The notes under the pieces are model-generated. The model was not told the DNA's origin, did no database searches, and saw nothing but the letters and a program-made list of their open reading frames with translations. A stretch of 64,000 bases of DNA from JAJEAO01 sp963667635. GTDB lineage: Bacteria; Acidobacteriota; Vicinamibacteria; Marinacidobacterales; Marinacidobacteraceae. Below, piece after piece: positions 33,324-42,826 of this stretch; within the stretch, counting starts at the first letter, position 1; each line of letters begins with the position of its first letter. Where the stretch lies: NCBI GenBank assembly GCA_965232015.1, contig OZ246946.1, positions 682,001 to 746,000 of the forward strand, given 5' to 3'. The position numbers and the translations under genes are program-made.

Positions 33324-35846
33324 ATGGCTACGGACCTGGGCGGCAAAGCGTCTCAGCCACACCTGCCGCTCGGGCGCCGGCATCCGCATCTCCGGATCGA
33401 GCGCGCACCAGACGTGGAACCGGAGCGCGTTCGTCGCGGCGCGGGGCCACCACTCCGGCCGAGCCGCAACCGGAAGAGTCACGCGGAAGCCATCGGAAAC
33501 GCCATCACGCAAACTCTGACGGACGTAGCCGACGCTCGGGGACGGCTTCGGATCGCACCCGACACGTTCATCGTGGCGGAGTTCCGTTCTTTCGACCGGT
33601 ACTGCCGGGAGGTCCTCGAAGAGCGCTTCGGTGCGACCGTCGTGAGCGAGCACTTGATGAACAGCGAGGGAGATGGCGAACTGTTCCGGGTTTTGGCGCA
33701 GTTCCCGTCCAAGGAGGAGATCGGGCGGCTGCGGGACGAACTCGACCGATTCGGCGACGAGGACCGCGGCACGGGTGCGCTGCCACCGGGCCTGCGGCGC
33801 GACTTCTTCGACTGTCTCGAAGCAGTGACCGCCGTGTCTCGCCAGGATCGCGTCGGCAAGCGACTCGGGCAGGATGGGTTCCCAGAGGAGCAGATCTTCC
33901 CGCTTGACGTCGATCTCTGGATTTCAGATCCGGATTCAAGCGAGCTGGAAGTCCGGAGGAGTCTTCAAGAGCTCTGCCGGACGATGGACTGCACGCTTGA
34001 CGACGACCTCACGACGAGCGGTCTGCTCCTCGCCCGGGTCTCCGCCAGCCGCGAGCTGGCGGAGGCGTTGCTCGATCTCGATCTCGTTGCGATGGTCAAC
34101 CTTCCGCCTCGTTTGCCAGCGGCCTACGAGGTTCTGTTCGAGCCGGTGGACCCACTTCCGGCCCACGTCCAGCCCACCGGCGACGAGCCAATCGTGACGG
34201 TCCTGGACAGCGGCGTGATGGCCGGCCATCCGCTGTTGCGAGGGTGGATTCTGGACGAGCGAGACTTCGCCACCGGGGAAGGGACGGCCGCCGACCGGCA
34301 AGGCCACGGTACCGGTGTCGCCGGCCTCGCGATGTACGGGGACGTGGCGCACTGTCTCCAGACCCGTACTTGGAAGCCCGGTGTTCTGATCGCCAATGCC
34401 AAGATCCTGGTGGCCGATCCCGTTTTCCAGCACAGTACTCGGTTTCCTGTGACGTGTCGGCCGGAACGCGTCGTGGCCGAGGCGATCCGGTACTTCCACC
34501 GGGCTCGTGGTTGTCGCGTCTTCAACCTTTCCGTCGGGGATCCGGCGAACTGGTACACCGGGGGCCGCCAGTTCCCGTGGGCTGAAGTGCTGGACCGGCT
34601 GAGCCGGGAGCTGGATGTCGTGATCGTCGTGTCCGCGGGCAACTGCGATGTGCCCGTTCCGGAGAGCGCTGCCAACCGGGTGCACATACAGGAGCAGGTT
34701 CGTGACGCCCTGCTCGACCGGTCCGAGAACCGTGTGTGCAGTCCGGCGACGGCTGCGATCGCCGTCACCGTCGGCGCCGTCTCACGCTCCGACAGCCCGT
34801 ACGCTCCGGCCCGGTACCCCGGTAGCCCGAAGGGCGGTCCATCGCCCTTCAGCCGGGTCGGTCCCGGCTATCAGGTCAAACCGAAGCAACAGGCGATCAA
34901 GCCCGAATTCGTCGCGTTTGGCGGCAACCGCGCGATCAGCAATCCAACCGGCAGCAATCCGCGGTGGATGGACGTCGATCCCCACCTGGGGGAACCGACA
35001 ACGCGGCTTGAGACCGGTGACGGCCGCTTCGTCACCACCCTCTCCGGGACGAGCATGGCTGCGCCGCAGGTCAGTCATTCGGCGGCGCTCGCCCTCGAAT
35101 CGGCATCGAGAGTCCTCGGTCCGGCGAACGCGAACGCGGCAAGAGCGCTGCTCGGCGTGTGCGCCGAGCTGCCTCCGTGTGGCAGCGACTGGCTGCGGGA
35201 TCCCAAGCAAAAGGAGATGCGGGACAAGCTCCGGCTCGTCGGATACGGGATGGTGAACCGCGATCTGGTTGAGGCCTCGCTGAGGAACGACGCCGTGCTC
35301 GTCGCCTCCGACCGCGTGGGGGAAGACCGGTGGCACATCTACGAATTGCGTGTTCCGCCCGCATTTCTCGATGGGCGAGGGCCTCGCAGCCTTTCCGTTG
35401 CTCTGGCATTCGACCCGCCTGTCCGGGCAGCCCGCCGGGAGTACCTTGCCCGCACGATGTGGATTGAAGTCCTCAAGGGGCTCACGCTTCCGGAGGTCGA
35501 GAGATATCGCTCGTATGTTCCCCGTGTTCGACCGCCACAACTGCCGCAATCCAAGGTCTTGGGCATGCGCCCGCCCAAGAGTACGGTGCAATGGTCCACC
35601 CTTCAGGTTCGTCGTGCCGTGTGGAAGAGGGGACCGCGCTTCCCACGTGCAGGCTCTGGCCAGAACTCGACACTTCACATCATCGTGGGTTGTCACCGCA
35701 GATTCCCCCACGGCGAGGATCCAATGCAGCGATACAGCCTGGCGGTGCGGCTTTGGCACTCGCGACCGGGGGCCAACCTTTATGCGCAACTCAAGACCAC
35801 GGTCCGTGTGCAGACCCACCCGGCTCGAATAGGACGCCGGACATGA
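33324..35846 (+). CDS. ietS: IetS-like subtilisin (S8) serine protease
   Basis: An 840-residue protein. The catalytic triad of the S8 fold is complete: D295 in VTVLDSGV, H328 in QGHGTGVAG, S577 in LSGTSMAAPQ, with the oxyanion Asn440 in VVSAGN. The N-terminal 280 residues are a non-peptidase domain; the C-terminal part after 600 is probably beta-sandwich. There is no signal peptide, so it acts in the cytoplasm, which is normal for IetS and unlike secreted subtilisins. It starts 9 nt after the ATPase stop. Activation on phage infection is inferred from the family. Confidence 0.87.
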   Translation: MATDLGGKASQPHLPLGRRHPHLRIERAPDVEPERVRRGAGPPLRPSRNRKSHAEAIGNAITQTLTDVADARGRLRIAPDTFIVAEFRSFDRYCREVLEERFGATVVSEHLMNSEGDGELFRVLAQFPSKEEIGRLRDELDRFGDEDRGTGALPPGLRRDFFDCLEAVTAVSRQDRVGKRLGQDGFPEEQIFPLDVDLWISDPDSSELEVRRSLQELCRTMDCTLDDDLTTSGLLLARVSASRELAEALLDLDLVAMVNLPPRLPAAYEVLFEPVDPLPAHVQPTGDEPIVTVLDSGVMAGHPLLRGWILDERDFATGEGTAADRQGHGTGVAGLAMYGDVAHCLQTRTWKPGVLIANAKILVADPVFQHSTRFPVTCRPERVVAEAIRYFHRARGCRVFNLSVGDPANWYTGGRQFPWAEVLDRLSRELDVVIVVSAGNCDVPVPESAANRVHIQEQVRDALLDRSENRVCSPATAAIAVTVGAVSRSDSPYAPARYPGSPKGGPSPFSRVGPGYQVKPKQQAIKPEFVAFGGNRAISNPTGSNPRWMDVDPHLGEPTTRLETGDGRFVTTLSGTSMAAPQVSHSAALALESASRVLGPANANAARALLGVCAELPPCGSDWLRDPKQKEMRDKLRLVGYGMVNRDLVEASLRNDAVLVASDRVGEDRWHIYELRVPPAFLDGRGPRSLSVALAFDPPVRAARREYLARTMWIEVLKGLTLPEVERYRSYVPRVRPPQLPQSKVLGMRPPKSTVQWSTLQVRRAVWKRGPRFPRAGSGQNSTLHIIVGCHRRFPHGEDPMQRYSLAVRLWHSRPGANLYAQLKTTVRVQTHPARIGRRT

Positions 35847-36102
35847 GAACTCGCCCTCGGATTCCCGGCATCGCGTCGGATTCGACCCACCCGAGATGGG
35901 GCGGTGATCGTGTGTAACCGCCGGCGTAGGCCATTCCGACCTGGAGCAGGGAGGATGTCCCCGTACCTTGGGGGCGGCGATTTGAGCCCACGATGGTCAA
36001 CCAATCACCCTTCGGTGCGACCCGTTGCCCGCGCCCACACCGAGCTGGCCTCCGGCCGAAGAGCTGGATCTGGCGCGAAACACCCATAACGAGGCAGACG
36101 AC

Positions 36103-37848
36103 ATGAGCAGACGACTCTCGAAGGCCCTGGTTTCCCTGGTCCTGGTGCTGGCGTGGGGCCCGTCGGGCCTCGCGCTGGCGCAAGGCGCGAACGCTCAGGC
36201 CCCGATCAACACATACAACGCCATCCACCATCCGGTCGTTGGACGCAGTGGCATGGTGGCCAGCCAGAACGCGCTCGCCACCGAGATCGGGGTGGACATC
36301 CTGCGCCGGGGCGGCAACGCCATTGACGCAGGCGTGGCGGTAGGTCTGGCGCTCGCCGTGACCCTGCCGCGCGCGGGCAACGTGGGAGGCGGGGGCTTCA
36401 TCCTGCTGCATCTCGCCGAGGAGAATCGGACGGTCGCGGTTGATTTCCGCGAGACCGCCCCCGCGGCCGCGCACGCCGACATGTTCTTCGGGTCGGACGG
36501 CGAGATCGACAACGATGAATACCGCTTCAGCCACAAGTCGTCGGCCATTCCCGCGTCGGTGGCCGGCTTCGATCACCTGCTGCGCAACTACGGCACGATG
36601 AGCTGGCGGGAGGTCGCCCAGCCCGCCATCGCTCTCGCGCGCGACGGCATCGTGGTGTGGGAGGACCTGGCCGTGAACCTCGCCCGCAGCAAGCAGCGGC
36701 TCAGCGCCAACTCCGCGTCACGGACCAAGTTCTACAAGTCCGGCGGGTCCAACTACGAGGTTGGTGATCTCTACCGCCAGCCGGACCTGGCGTGGACGCT
36801 GGAGCAGATCGCCGAAGGCGGGGCCGACGCCTTCTACCGGGGCGAGATCGCCCGTCGGATCGCAGCCGACATGGCGAAGCACAACGGCCTCATCACGATG
36901 GAAGACCTGGCCAGCTACCGCGTGGTCGAGCGCGAACCGGTGCGTGGCGCGTTCCGCGGCTACGACATCGCGGCCATGTCGGCTCCCAGCTCCGGCGGAA
37001 TGCATATCGTCCAGATGCTGAACATCTTCGAGAACTTCCCCCTGAAGGAGATGGGCTACGGGAGCGCCGACGCCATGCACGTCATGGCCGAGGCGATGAA
37101 GCTGGCCTACGCCGACCGCAGCAAGTACCTGGGCGACCCGGACCACCTCGATCTCCCTGTCGCGGAGCTCACGAGCAAGGACTACGCAGCGGACCTCGCG
37201 CGGGGAATCTCCCTCAGCAGCGCCCGCCCGTCCTCGGACATCGCTCCGGGCGACCTCGCCCCCTACGAGAGCCCGGAGACCACGCATTACTCGATCCTCG
37301 ACAGCGAGGGCAACGCGTTGGTCAACACCTACACGCTGATGTTTTCCTACGGATCCGGAGTCGTGATCGCTGGCACCGGCATCCTCATGAACAACAACCT
37401 CGGCAACTTCACGCTGCGCCCCGACATCCCCGACGCCTTCGGCCTGATGGGCAGCGCGGACAACCAGATCGCGGCGGGCCGCCGTCCGGTCAGTTCGATG
37501 ACCCCGATCATCGTGCTGCGCGATGGGCGGCCCTTCCTGCTGACCGGCAGTCCGGGCGGGAGCCGCATCATCACCACGAACCTGCAGTTGCTGGTGAACG
37601 TGCTCGAGCACGGCATGAACATCGCCGACGCCACCGCCCGGCCGCGCATGCACCACCAGTGGTTCCCGGATCGGCTCGAGGTCGAGAGCGGTTTCAGCCC
37701 GGATGTCATCCGCGCCCTGCGCGCCCGGGGCCACGACGTGCAGTTCAGCGCCGGCATGGGCAGCCTCCAGACGGTGATGTTCTCGGACGGCCTCTTCTAC
37801 GGCTACGCCGACCCGCGCCGGCCGGGGGCGATGGCGCTGGGGTACTGA
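36103..37848 (+). CDS. ggt: Gamma-glutamyltransferase (Ntn hydrolase), exported
   Basis: A 581-residue precursor that self-cleaves into large and small subunits and transfers or hydrolyses gamma-glutamyl groups, mainly from glutathione. An N-terminal signal peptide (KALVSLVLVLAWGPSGLALAQ, about 7-27) targets it to the periplasm. The processing nucleophile is Thr393 in SPETTHYSILD. Gamma-glutamyl-binding and oxyanion elements are seen in RPVSSMTPIIV and TGSPGGSRIITT. Length and domain order fit the family. It is a single gene, separated by 256 bp from the IetS gene; that gap (35847-36102) holds no gene I can support. Confidence 0.93.
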   Translation: MSRRLSKALVSLVLVLAWGPSGLALAQGANAQAPINTYNAIHHPVVGRSGMVASQNALATEIGVDILRRGGNAIDAGVAVGLALAVTLPRAGNVGGGGFILLHLAEENRTVAVDFRETAPAAAHADMFFGSDGEIDNDEYRFSHKSSAIPASVAGFDHLLRNYGTMSWREVAQPAIALARDGIVVWEDLAVNLARSKQRLSANSASRTKFYKSGGSNYEVGDLYRQPDLAWTLEQIAEGGADAFYRGEIARRIAADMAKHNGLITMEDLASYRVVEREPVRGAFRGYDIAAMSAPSSGGMHIVQMLNIFENFPLKEMGYGSADAMHVMAEAMKLAYADRSKYLGDPDHLDLPVAELTSKDYAADLARGISLSSARPSSDIAPGDLAPYESPETTHYSILDSEGNALVNTYTLMFSYGSGVVIAGTGILMNNNLGNFTLRPDIPDAFGLMGSADNQIAAGRRPVSSMTPIIVLRDGRPFLLTGSPGGSRIITTNLQLLVNVLEHGMNIADATARPRMHHQWFPDRLEVESGFSPDVIRALRARGHDVQFSAGMGSLQTVMFSDGLFYGYADPRRPGAMALGY

Positions 37849-38006
37849 GGTCCCGTCGCTCCGGGAGCGAATCGCCCGAAGGCCTCGGGGGCCACGCTAC
37901 TCACGATCACGTCTTCACCGCGCTCCACGAACTGCGCGGCCGGAGCTGCCTGTAGCTGGCGGGTCCGCCATCCCGAACCGGCTCCCCTATGTGCGGGAGT
38001 GCCCGC

Positions 38007-38300
38007 TCACTTGAGGACTTCGTTCATCAGCGCGACGAGTCCGCCCCCGACCGCGGCCCCGAGAATGGCGATCAGGGCCCAGAGCACCTTACGCTCGCGC
38101 CGAAGCTGCTCCGCCAGATCGGCGACCCGAGCCGACTGGGCATCGATCTTGGCTCCGAGAATCTCGACGGTCGCTCGGCCAGCCATGTTCGCGATCCCCT
38201 GCGTCGCATTGTAAACGTCCTCAGGATCGAGGTCTGGGCGGGACAGGGCGTGGTGGATGGCGAGGCCGTCGGGATCGGTCGGAGGAGTCGAAATGGCCAT
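38007..38300 (-). CDS. Small coiled-coil protein with C-terminal membrane anchor
   Basis: A 97-residue protein starting MAISTPPTDPDGLAIHH. Residues about 45-70 (GAKIDAQSARVADLAEQLRRER) read as a coiled coil, directly followed by a hydrophobic helix (VLWALIAILGAAVGGGLVALM) and a short basic end. This layout is common in small bacterial membrane-tethered proteins of unknown role and in phage/TA accessory genes. Codon usage fits the genome and the composition is protein-like. It lies between ggt and the orphan antitoxin, with no operon partner. Confidence 0.65.
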   Translation of the reverse strand: MAISTPPTDPDGLAIHHALSRPDLDPEDVYNATQGIANMAGRATVEILGAKIDAQSARVADLAEQLRRERKVLWALIAILGAAVGGGLVALMNEVLK

Positions 38301-38516
38301 CCCGTCAGGCTAGCCCGCCACGGCGCCGAGCGCCCGCCCACACCACGCGCCGTACAGTGGCTCCGGTCCTACCCCCCCGGCGCTCGCGTCGAGGCCTCAT
38401 TGAAGCGCTCTCACGCCACCCCACGGGGCCAACAGCCTCCCGGGTTTCAAGAGTACCGGCGACGTAGGAGGGATAAGGAGCGCCGGGAATCCGAACGCCA
38501 CGAGAGGTCATCCGCT

Positions 38517-38783
38517 ATGGAAGAGAGGGCGAAGCGGTTTGATGCTGTGCGCATGATGCGCGACATCAGGGATGCCCTCGGTGAGGAGATCCGAGGAATG
38601 TCCAGCGCGGAGGAGCTGGCGTTTCTGCGAGGTCGCCTCCGAGAGCGGAAACCGTCGGGAACCGCCGAGCCAGCGGTTCACCGGGAGCGGGACGCCTCAC
38701 GTGCCTGTCGGACATCCTCCGGGAGGCTCGCACCGTCACGCAGGGTTGCCGGAACAGTCCGGTCTCTGGATTCGGAGCCCTGA
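38517..38783 (+). CDS. Probable orphan antitoxin (VapB-type)
   Basis: An 88-residue frame. Residues 1-48 (MEERAKRFDAVRMMRDIRD, then ALGEEIRGMSSAEELAFLRG) match the layout of short antitoxins that accompany PIN toxins: FDAVxMxR followed by a mid-protein M[ST]xxEELA stretch. The second half is Arg/Ser-rich and less convincing. No PIN-domain gene follows on the same strand before the CRISPR array. I therefore read it as an antitoxin whose partner has been lost. Confidence 0.5.
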   Translation: MEERAKRFDAVRMMRDIRDALGEEIRGMSSAEELAFLRGRLRERKPSGTAEPAVHRERDASRACRTSSGRLAPSRRVAGTVRSLDSEP

Positions 38784-38953
38784 CCGAGCGGATCGCCGGA
38801 GGCCTCGGCAGCGGCGCTCCCCACAACCAGATCGTCGCGGCGCGCACCGAGCTGCGTGATCCGGGCTACGTGTGGCGAGTTGGCCCGACCCCGGTCTGGG
38901 ACCACGGCATCCCCAGCCTGCTGGACGACGTCCGAGAGTTCGCCCCGCATTGA
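38699..38953 (+). pseudogene. Unidentified gene remnant next to the CRISPR array
   Basis: In the frame ending TGA at 38951-38953, a protein-like stretch is readable without a good start: NQIVAARTELRDPGYVWRVG, then PTPVWDHGIPSLLDDVREF. It overlaps the tail of the antitoxin frame in another phase and ends 8 nt before the first decayed CRISPR repeat. It is probably the 3' end of a lost gene truncated when neighbouring sequence was deleted. I cannot name the family. Confidence 0.35.
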
Positions 38954-38961
38954 GCGAGGCG

Positions 38962-39147
38962 GTTTGAACGAAGGCCGGGACGTATGCCCCGGCGACCTGA
39001 AGGATCTTTGCTGGCAAGGCGACGCCCTTGAAGGAAACGCACAACGAAGACCGGGACCAAGATCCCGGCAACGGACCTCGCCCGCGGCCACAAGAGCGTA
39101 GCCAAGGACAGCCTCAACGAAGGCCGGGCGAAGCTCGCCCGGCGACA
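38962..39147 (-). repeat. Three degenerate CRISPR repeats at the distal end
   Basis: Sequences beginning at 38962, 39038 and 39111 align with the 37-bp CRISPR repeat (AACGAAG core, then CCGGG, then a CCCGGC closing arm and GAC) but carry several differences each, while the 73-76 bp spacing is kept. They sit on the side away from the cas genes. Compensatory changes preserve the stem in the third copy (GCCGGGCG / CGCCCGGC). Decay at this end marks the oldest part of the array and so the trailer end. Confidence 0.9.
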
Positions 39148-39184
39148 TGGCGCTGTTTCCCGGGTAGATTGCTCGGGCCTCATT

Positions 39185-42100
39185 CGCTCAACGAAGGCCG
39201 GGGAGTCATCCCCGGCGACAGGCGACGTGCTGGTATCCATGTCGGCGTACCACAGCGCTCAACGAAGGCCGGGGAGTCATCCCCGGTGACAGAGGGGATC
39301 TGGCGGGGCCAGTGGGACGGCACGGCGGTCGCTCAACGAAGGCCGGGGAGTCATCCCCGGCGACAGTTGTTGGACCGACTGGCGTCGCCGTTCGCGTCGA
39401 CACCGCTCAACGAAGGCCGGGGAGTCATCCCCGGCGACAGAAGCGCCAGAAGCTCCGCGCGCCGGAGCAGCCCAGCTGCGCTCAACGAAGGCCGGGGAGT
39501 CATCCCCGGCGACAGGGCCGGGTCATCGTGCCTGCCGGGGCGGGCGGCCTCGCTCAACGAAGGCCGGGGAGTCATCCCCGGCGACAGTCACAAACCACCA
39601 TATCGGTGAAGACGACTCTCAGGGACGCTCAACGAAGGCCGGGGAGTCATCCCCGGCGACAGGCGAGCCGCCCGTAGCCCCGGAGCGTCAGGGTGTCGTG
39701 CGCTCAACGAAGGCCGGGGAGTCATCCCCGGCGACAGCGCTACCAGTCTCGGCGGGTATCGGGTCGCCGATCTGCGCTCAACGAAGGCCGGGGAGTCATC
39801 CCCGGCGACAGTCCAGCCCTCGAACGTCAGGTAGTCGTAGTCGCTCGCTCAACGAAGGCCGGGGAGTCATCCCCGGCGACAGGGGGGCGGCGGCACGGCG
39901 CGGGAGGATTTGGGGAAGCGCGCTCAACGAAGGCCGGGGAGTCATCCCCGGCGACAGCTGGCACCGGACGCACTGCCCCCGCGCTCGCTTGCGAACCGCT
40001 CAACGAAGGCCGGGGAGTCATCCCCGGCGACAGTGCGGAGCGTCGGGCTTCCGGAGCGGCGAGTAGACCGCTCAACGAAGGCCGGGGAGTCATCCCCGGC
40101 GACAGGACGGGCGAGACCGCGCTCGAGGTGGCGCTGTGGCTCGCTCAACGAAGGCCGGGGAGTCATCCCCGGCGACAGCGGTAGCCGATCTTGCGGAGAA
40201 CGCTAGGGGGGTAGCCCGCTCAACGAAGGCCGGGGAGTCATCCCCGGCGACAGTGCACGCGCTCTCGGTTCTCCCGGTAGTAGGCACGTGCCGCTCAACG
40301 AAGGCCGGGGAGTCATCCCCGGCGACAGCGCTGCTGGTGGCTGGTAGGTGAGCGCATCCCGAGACTCGCTCAACGAAGGCCGGGGAGTCATCCCCGGCGA
40401 CAGGAATCCACCCGGGCCCTTCTGGCCCCGCACGGTGCACGCTCAACGAAGGCCGGGGAGTCATCCCCGGCGACAGACCGGCGCGGCGCGATCCTCGGGG
40501 AGGGCGCGGCTCTCCGCTCAACGAAGGCCGGGGAGTCATCCCCGGCGACAGGTCCTGCCGAGGGACTCGAACGGGGTTCCGACGCAGCGCGCTCAACGAA
40601 GGCCGGGGAGTCATCCCCGGCGACAGTGCGGTCTGGTGGTGGGAGTGCTCATGCCTAGAGTCGCTCAACGAAGGCCGGGGAGTCATCCCCGGCGACAGCC
40701 CGGAAAAGGGCTTGACCTATCGGGACGCCTGCTCTCGCTCAACGAAGGCCGGGGAGTCATCCCCGGCGACAGTTCCGTGTCTAGGCCCGGCGAGAAACTC
40801 GCTCACTGGGCCGCTCAACGAAGGCCGGGGAGTCATCCCCGGCGACAGGGCCGTGATAGAGGAGGAGGCGAAGATCGCCAAGAACGCTCAACGAAGGCCG
40901 GGGAGTCATCCCCGGCGACAGGGGCCGCGCGGAAGCGTGAGCGAGACCAGGCATGGGCCGCTCAACGAAGGCCGGGGAGTCATCCCCGGCGACAGGCTCT
41001 ACCGGGGATTGGATATCCGCGTGGGCGGGTTCTTCGCTCAACGAAGGCCGGGGAGTCATCCCCGGCGACAGCTGAATATTTCCTCCCCGCATTACGGCAG
41101 CCCGTTTCTCGCTCAACGAAGGCCGGGGAGTCATCCCCGGCGACAGGAAGGCCACCGAGACGAATGCTCAGCGCGGCAAGCGCGCTCAACGAAGGCCGGG
41201 GAGTCATCCCCGGCGACAGGCCCCGACGAGGTAGCGGAGCCACGGGAGAACCCGGGACGCTCAACGAAGGCCGGGGAGTCATCCCCGGCGACAGCCGCGA
41301 GGAGCCGGTGATGTTGCGCTGCCGCTTCCGCCCGCTCAACGAAGGCCGGGGAGTCATCCCCGGCGACAGCCCTTCTATCGGCTCCGTGTCAAGCTGCAAG
41401 TACCACGCGCTCAACGAAGGCCGGGGAGTCATCCCCGGCGACAGCGCCCCGAATCCCCGGCTGGACCGTCCACTGGTGGCTCGCTCAACGAAGGCCGGGG
41501 AGTCATCCCCGGCGACAGTCAACGGAGGAAAGCCGTCCCGCGAGGGACGCCGACTTCGCTCAACGAAGGCCGGGGAGTCATCCCCGGCGACAGCCGTCAG
41601 GCTCACCTGGGAGACGGCAGAGGAGATGACCACGCTCAACGAAGGCCGGGGAGTCATCCCCGGCGACAGCCCGAGGTGCTGGACTTCCGGCAGCCCGCCC
41701 GGGTCGCTCAACGAAGGCCGGGGAGTCATCCCCGGCGACAGTCGACTCGGGCGAGGGCCGGCTGGTGGGCCAGGTGCCCGCTCAACGAAGGCCGGGGAGT
41801 CATCCCCGGCGACAGCGAGCAGCGGTCGGCAAGGGTGAGTCTGGCCATCCGCTCAACGAAGGCCGGGGAGTCATCCCCGGCGACAGATCGATCCCTGCCT
41901 TTCGGAATCTGTCAGGCTTATAGCGCTCAACGAAGGCCGGGGAGTCATCCCCGGCGACAGGGGCGTTGCCAAGCAAGTCTGACATCACCAAGATCAGCGC
42001 TCAACGAAGGCCGGGGAGTCATCCCCGGCGACAGGGGACCGTCACGCCAGAGAACCCGGTGATCTCCGCGCGCTCAACGAAGGCCGGGGAGTCATCCCCG

Positions 42101-42327
42101 GCGACAGGCGCAACCGCATATCGTTTCTGTCTGCGCGGAGCAGTGCGCTCAACGAAGGCCGGGGAGTCATCCCCGGCGACAGCTGTGCGTCGCCTGCTGG
42201 TCCCTTTCCCGGCCGGCGCTCAACGAAGGCCGGGGAGTCATCCCCGGCGACAGTCCGGTCGTCGGCGGACAGATCCGCGACGAGCTGGTTCGCTCAACGA
42301 AGGCCGGGGAGTCATCCCCGGCGACAG
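39185..42327 (-). CRISPR. CRISPR array, 43 identical 37-bp repeats, 42 spacers
   Basis: On the plus strand each repeat begins CGCTCAACGAAGG, followed by a stem GCCGGGGA / TCCCCGGC (8-bp arms, 4-nt loop) and ends GACAG. Repeat starts run from 39185 to 42291 at 71-76 bp spacing, giving spacers of 34-39 bp. All 43 repeats look identical by eye. The decayed repeats at 38962-39147 and the position of cas2 at 42533 place the leader on the right, so the transcript is on the minus strand with the repeat in crRNA sense beginning CTGTCGCCGGGG and ending GTTGAGCG. Open reading frames through the array come from a stop-free repeat and are not genes. Confidence 0.98.
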
Positions 42328-42532
42328 GGCTAATCTTGAATCCGGCGGCGCAAGTGGCGCTCTCGAAGCGATTTGGGCGGCACATGGACCCGGTACCCGT
42401 CCGCATTCTGCCCCAATTGGACCACTGCTGTCACATCGCCGGGCGTGATCCGAGGATCGACTCGTTCTCTGGCGGCCGCGGTGACGCCCCCTGCGGAACG
42501 CCGGCCGGGATCACCGGAGGTTCGCGCGTGCC
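42328..42532 (-). promoter_or_regulatory. CRISPR leader
   Basis: 205 bp between the last perfect repeat and the cas2 stop codon. It has no gene. By the polarity of the array it should contain the array promoter and the integration signals for new spacers. I see no strong -10/-35 pair by eye. Identification is by position only. Confidence 0.7.
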
Positions 42533-42823
42533 TCAGATGAGCCACGGGCGACCCGTCTCGTGGGCCTGCGCCCGGCCGAGGACCGTCCTTACTTCCTCCA
42601 CGCGACCGGCGAAACGATAGACGATCACCGAGTCCCTCTTCCTTCTGATGATGTCCTGAAGCTCGCCGGTTAGGCGCGCCAGCCGCGTTGGGGAGAGGCG
42701 GCATTCGAAGACCGACTTCTGCACCCGGTGACCGTACTTCTCGCATACCTGTGCAACTCGTCGCAGCCGGCGGGCCCCGTCCTTCTCCACGTCGGCGATG
42801 TCATAGACCACGAGAACATCCAT
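42533..42823 (-). CDS. cas2: Cas2
   Basis: A 96-residue ferredoxin-fold protein that bridges Cas1 dimers in the spacer integration complex. The N-terminus MDVLVVYDIADVEKDGARR has the conserved Asp8 after the first strand, and KYGHRVQKSVFECRLS is the family signature. It is the last gene of the cas operon, 3 nt after cas1, and is followed by the leader and array on the same strand. Confidence 0.97.
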   Translation of the reverse strand: MDVLVVYDIADVEKDGARRLRRVAQVCEKYGHRVQKSVFECRLSPTRLARLTGELQDIIRRKRDSVIVYRFAGRVEEVRTVLGRAQAHETGRPWLI

Positions 42824-42826
42824 GAG

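Noticed and set aside
35847..36102. A gene or element between ietS and ggt
   Set aside because: Only short frames without protein-like pattern; no repeat or tRNA recognised.
40348..41838. Long open frames through the CRISPR region with repeated peptides such as STKAGESSPAT and NEGRGVIPGD
   Set aside because: They are translations of the stop-free 37-bp repeat, with spacers giving unrelated residues between; no start site, and both strands show the same effect.
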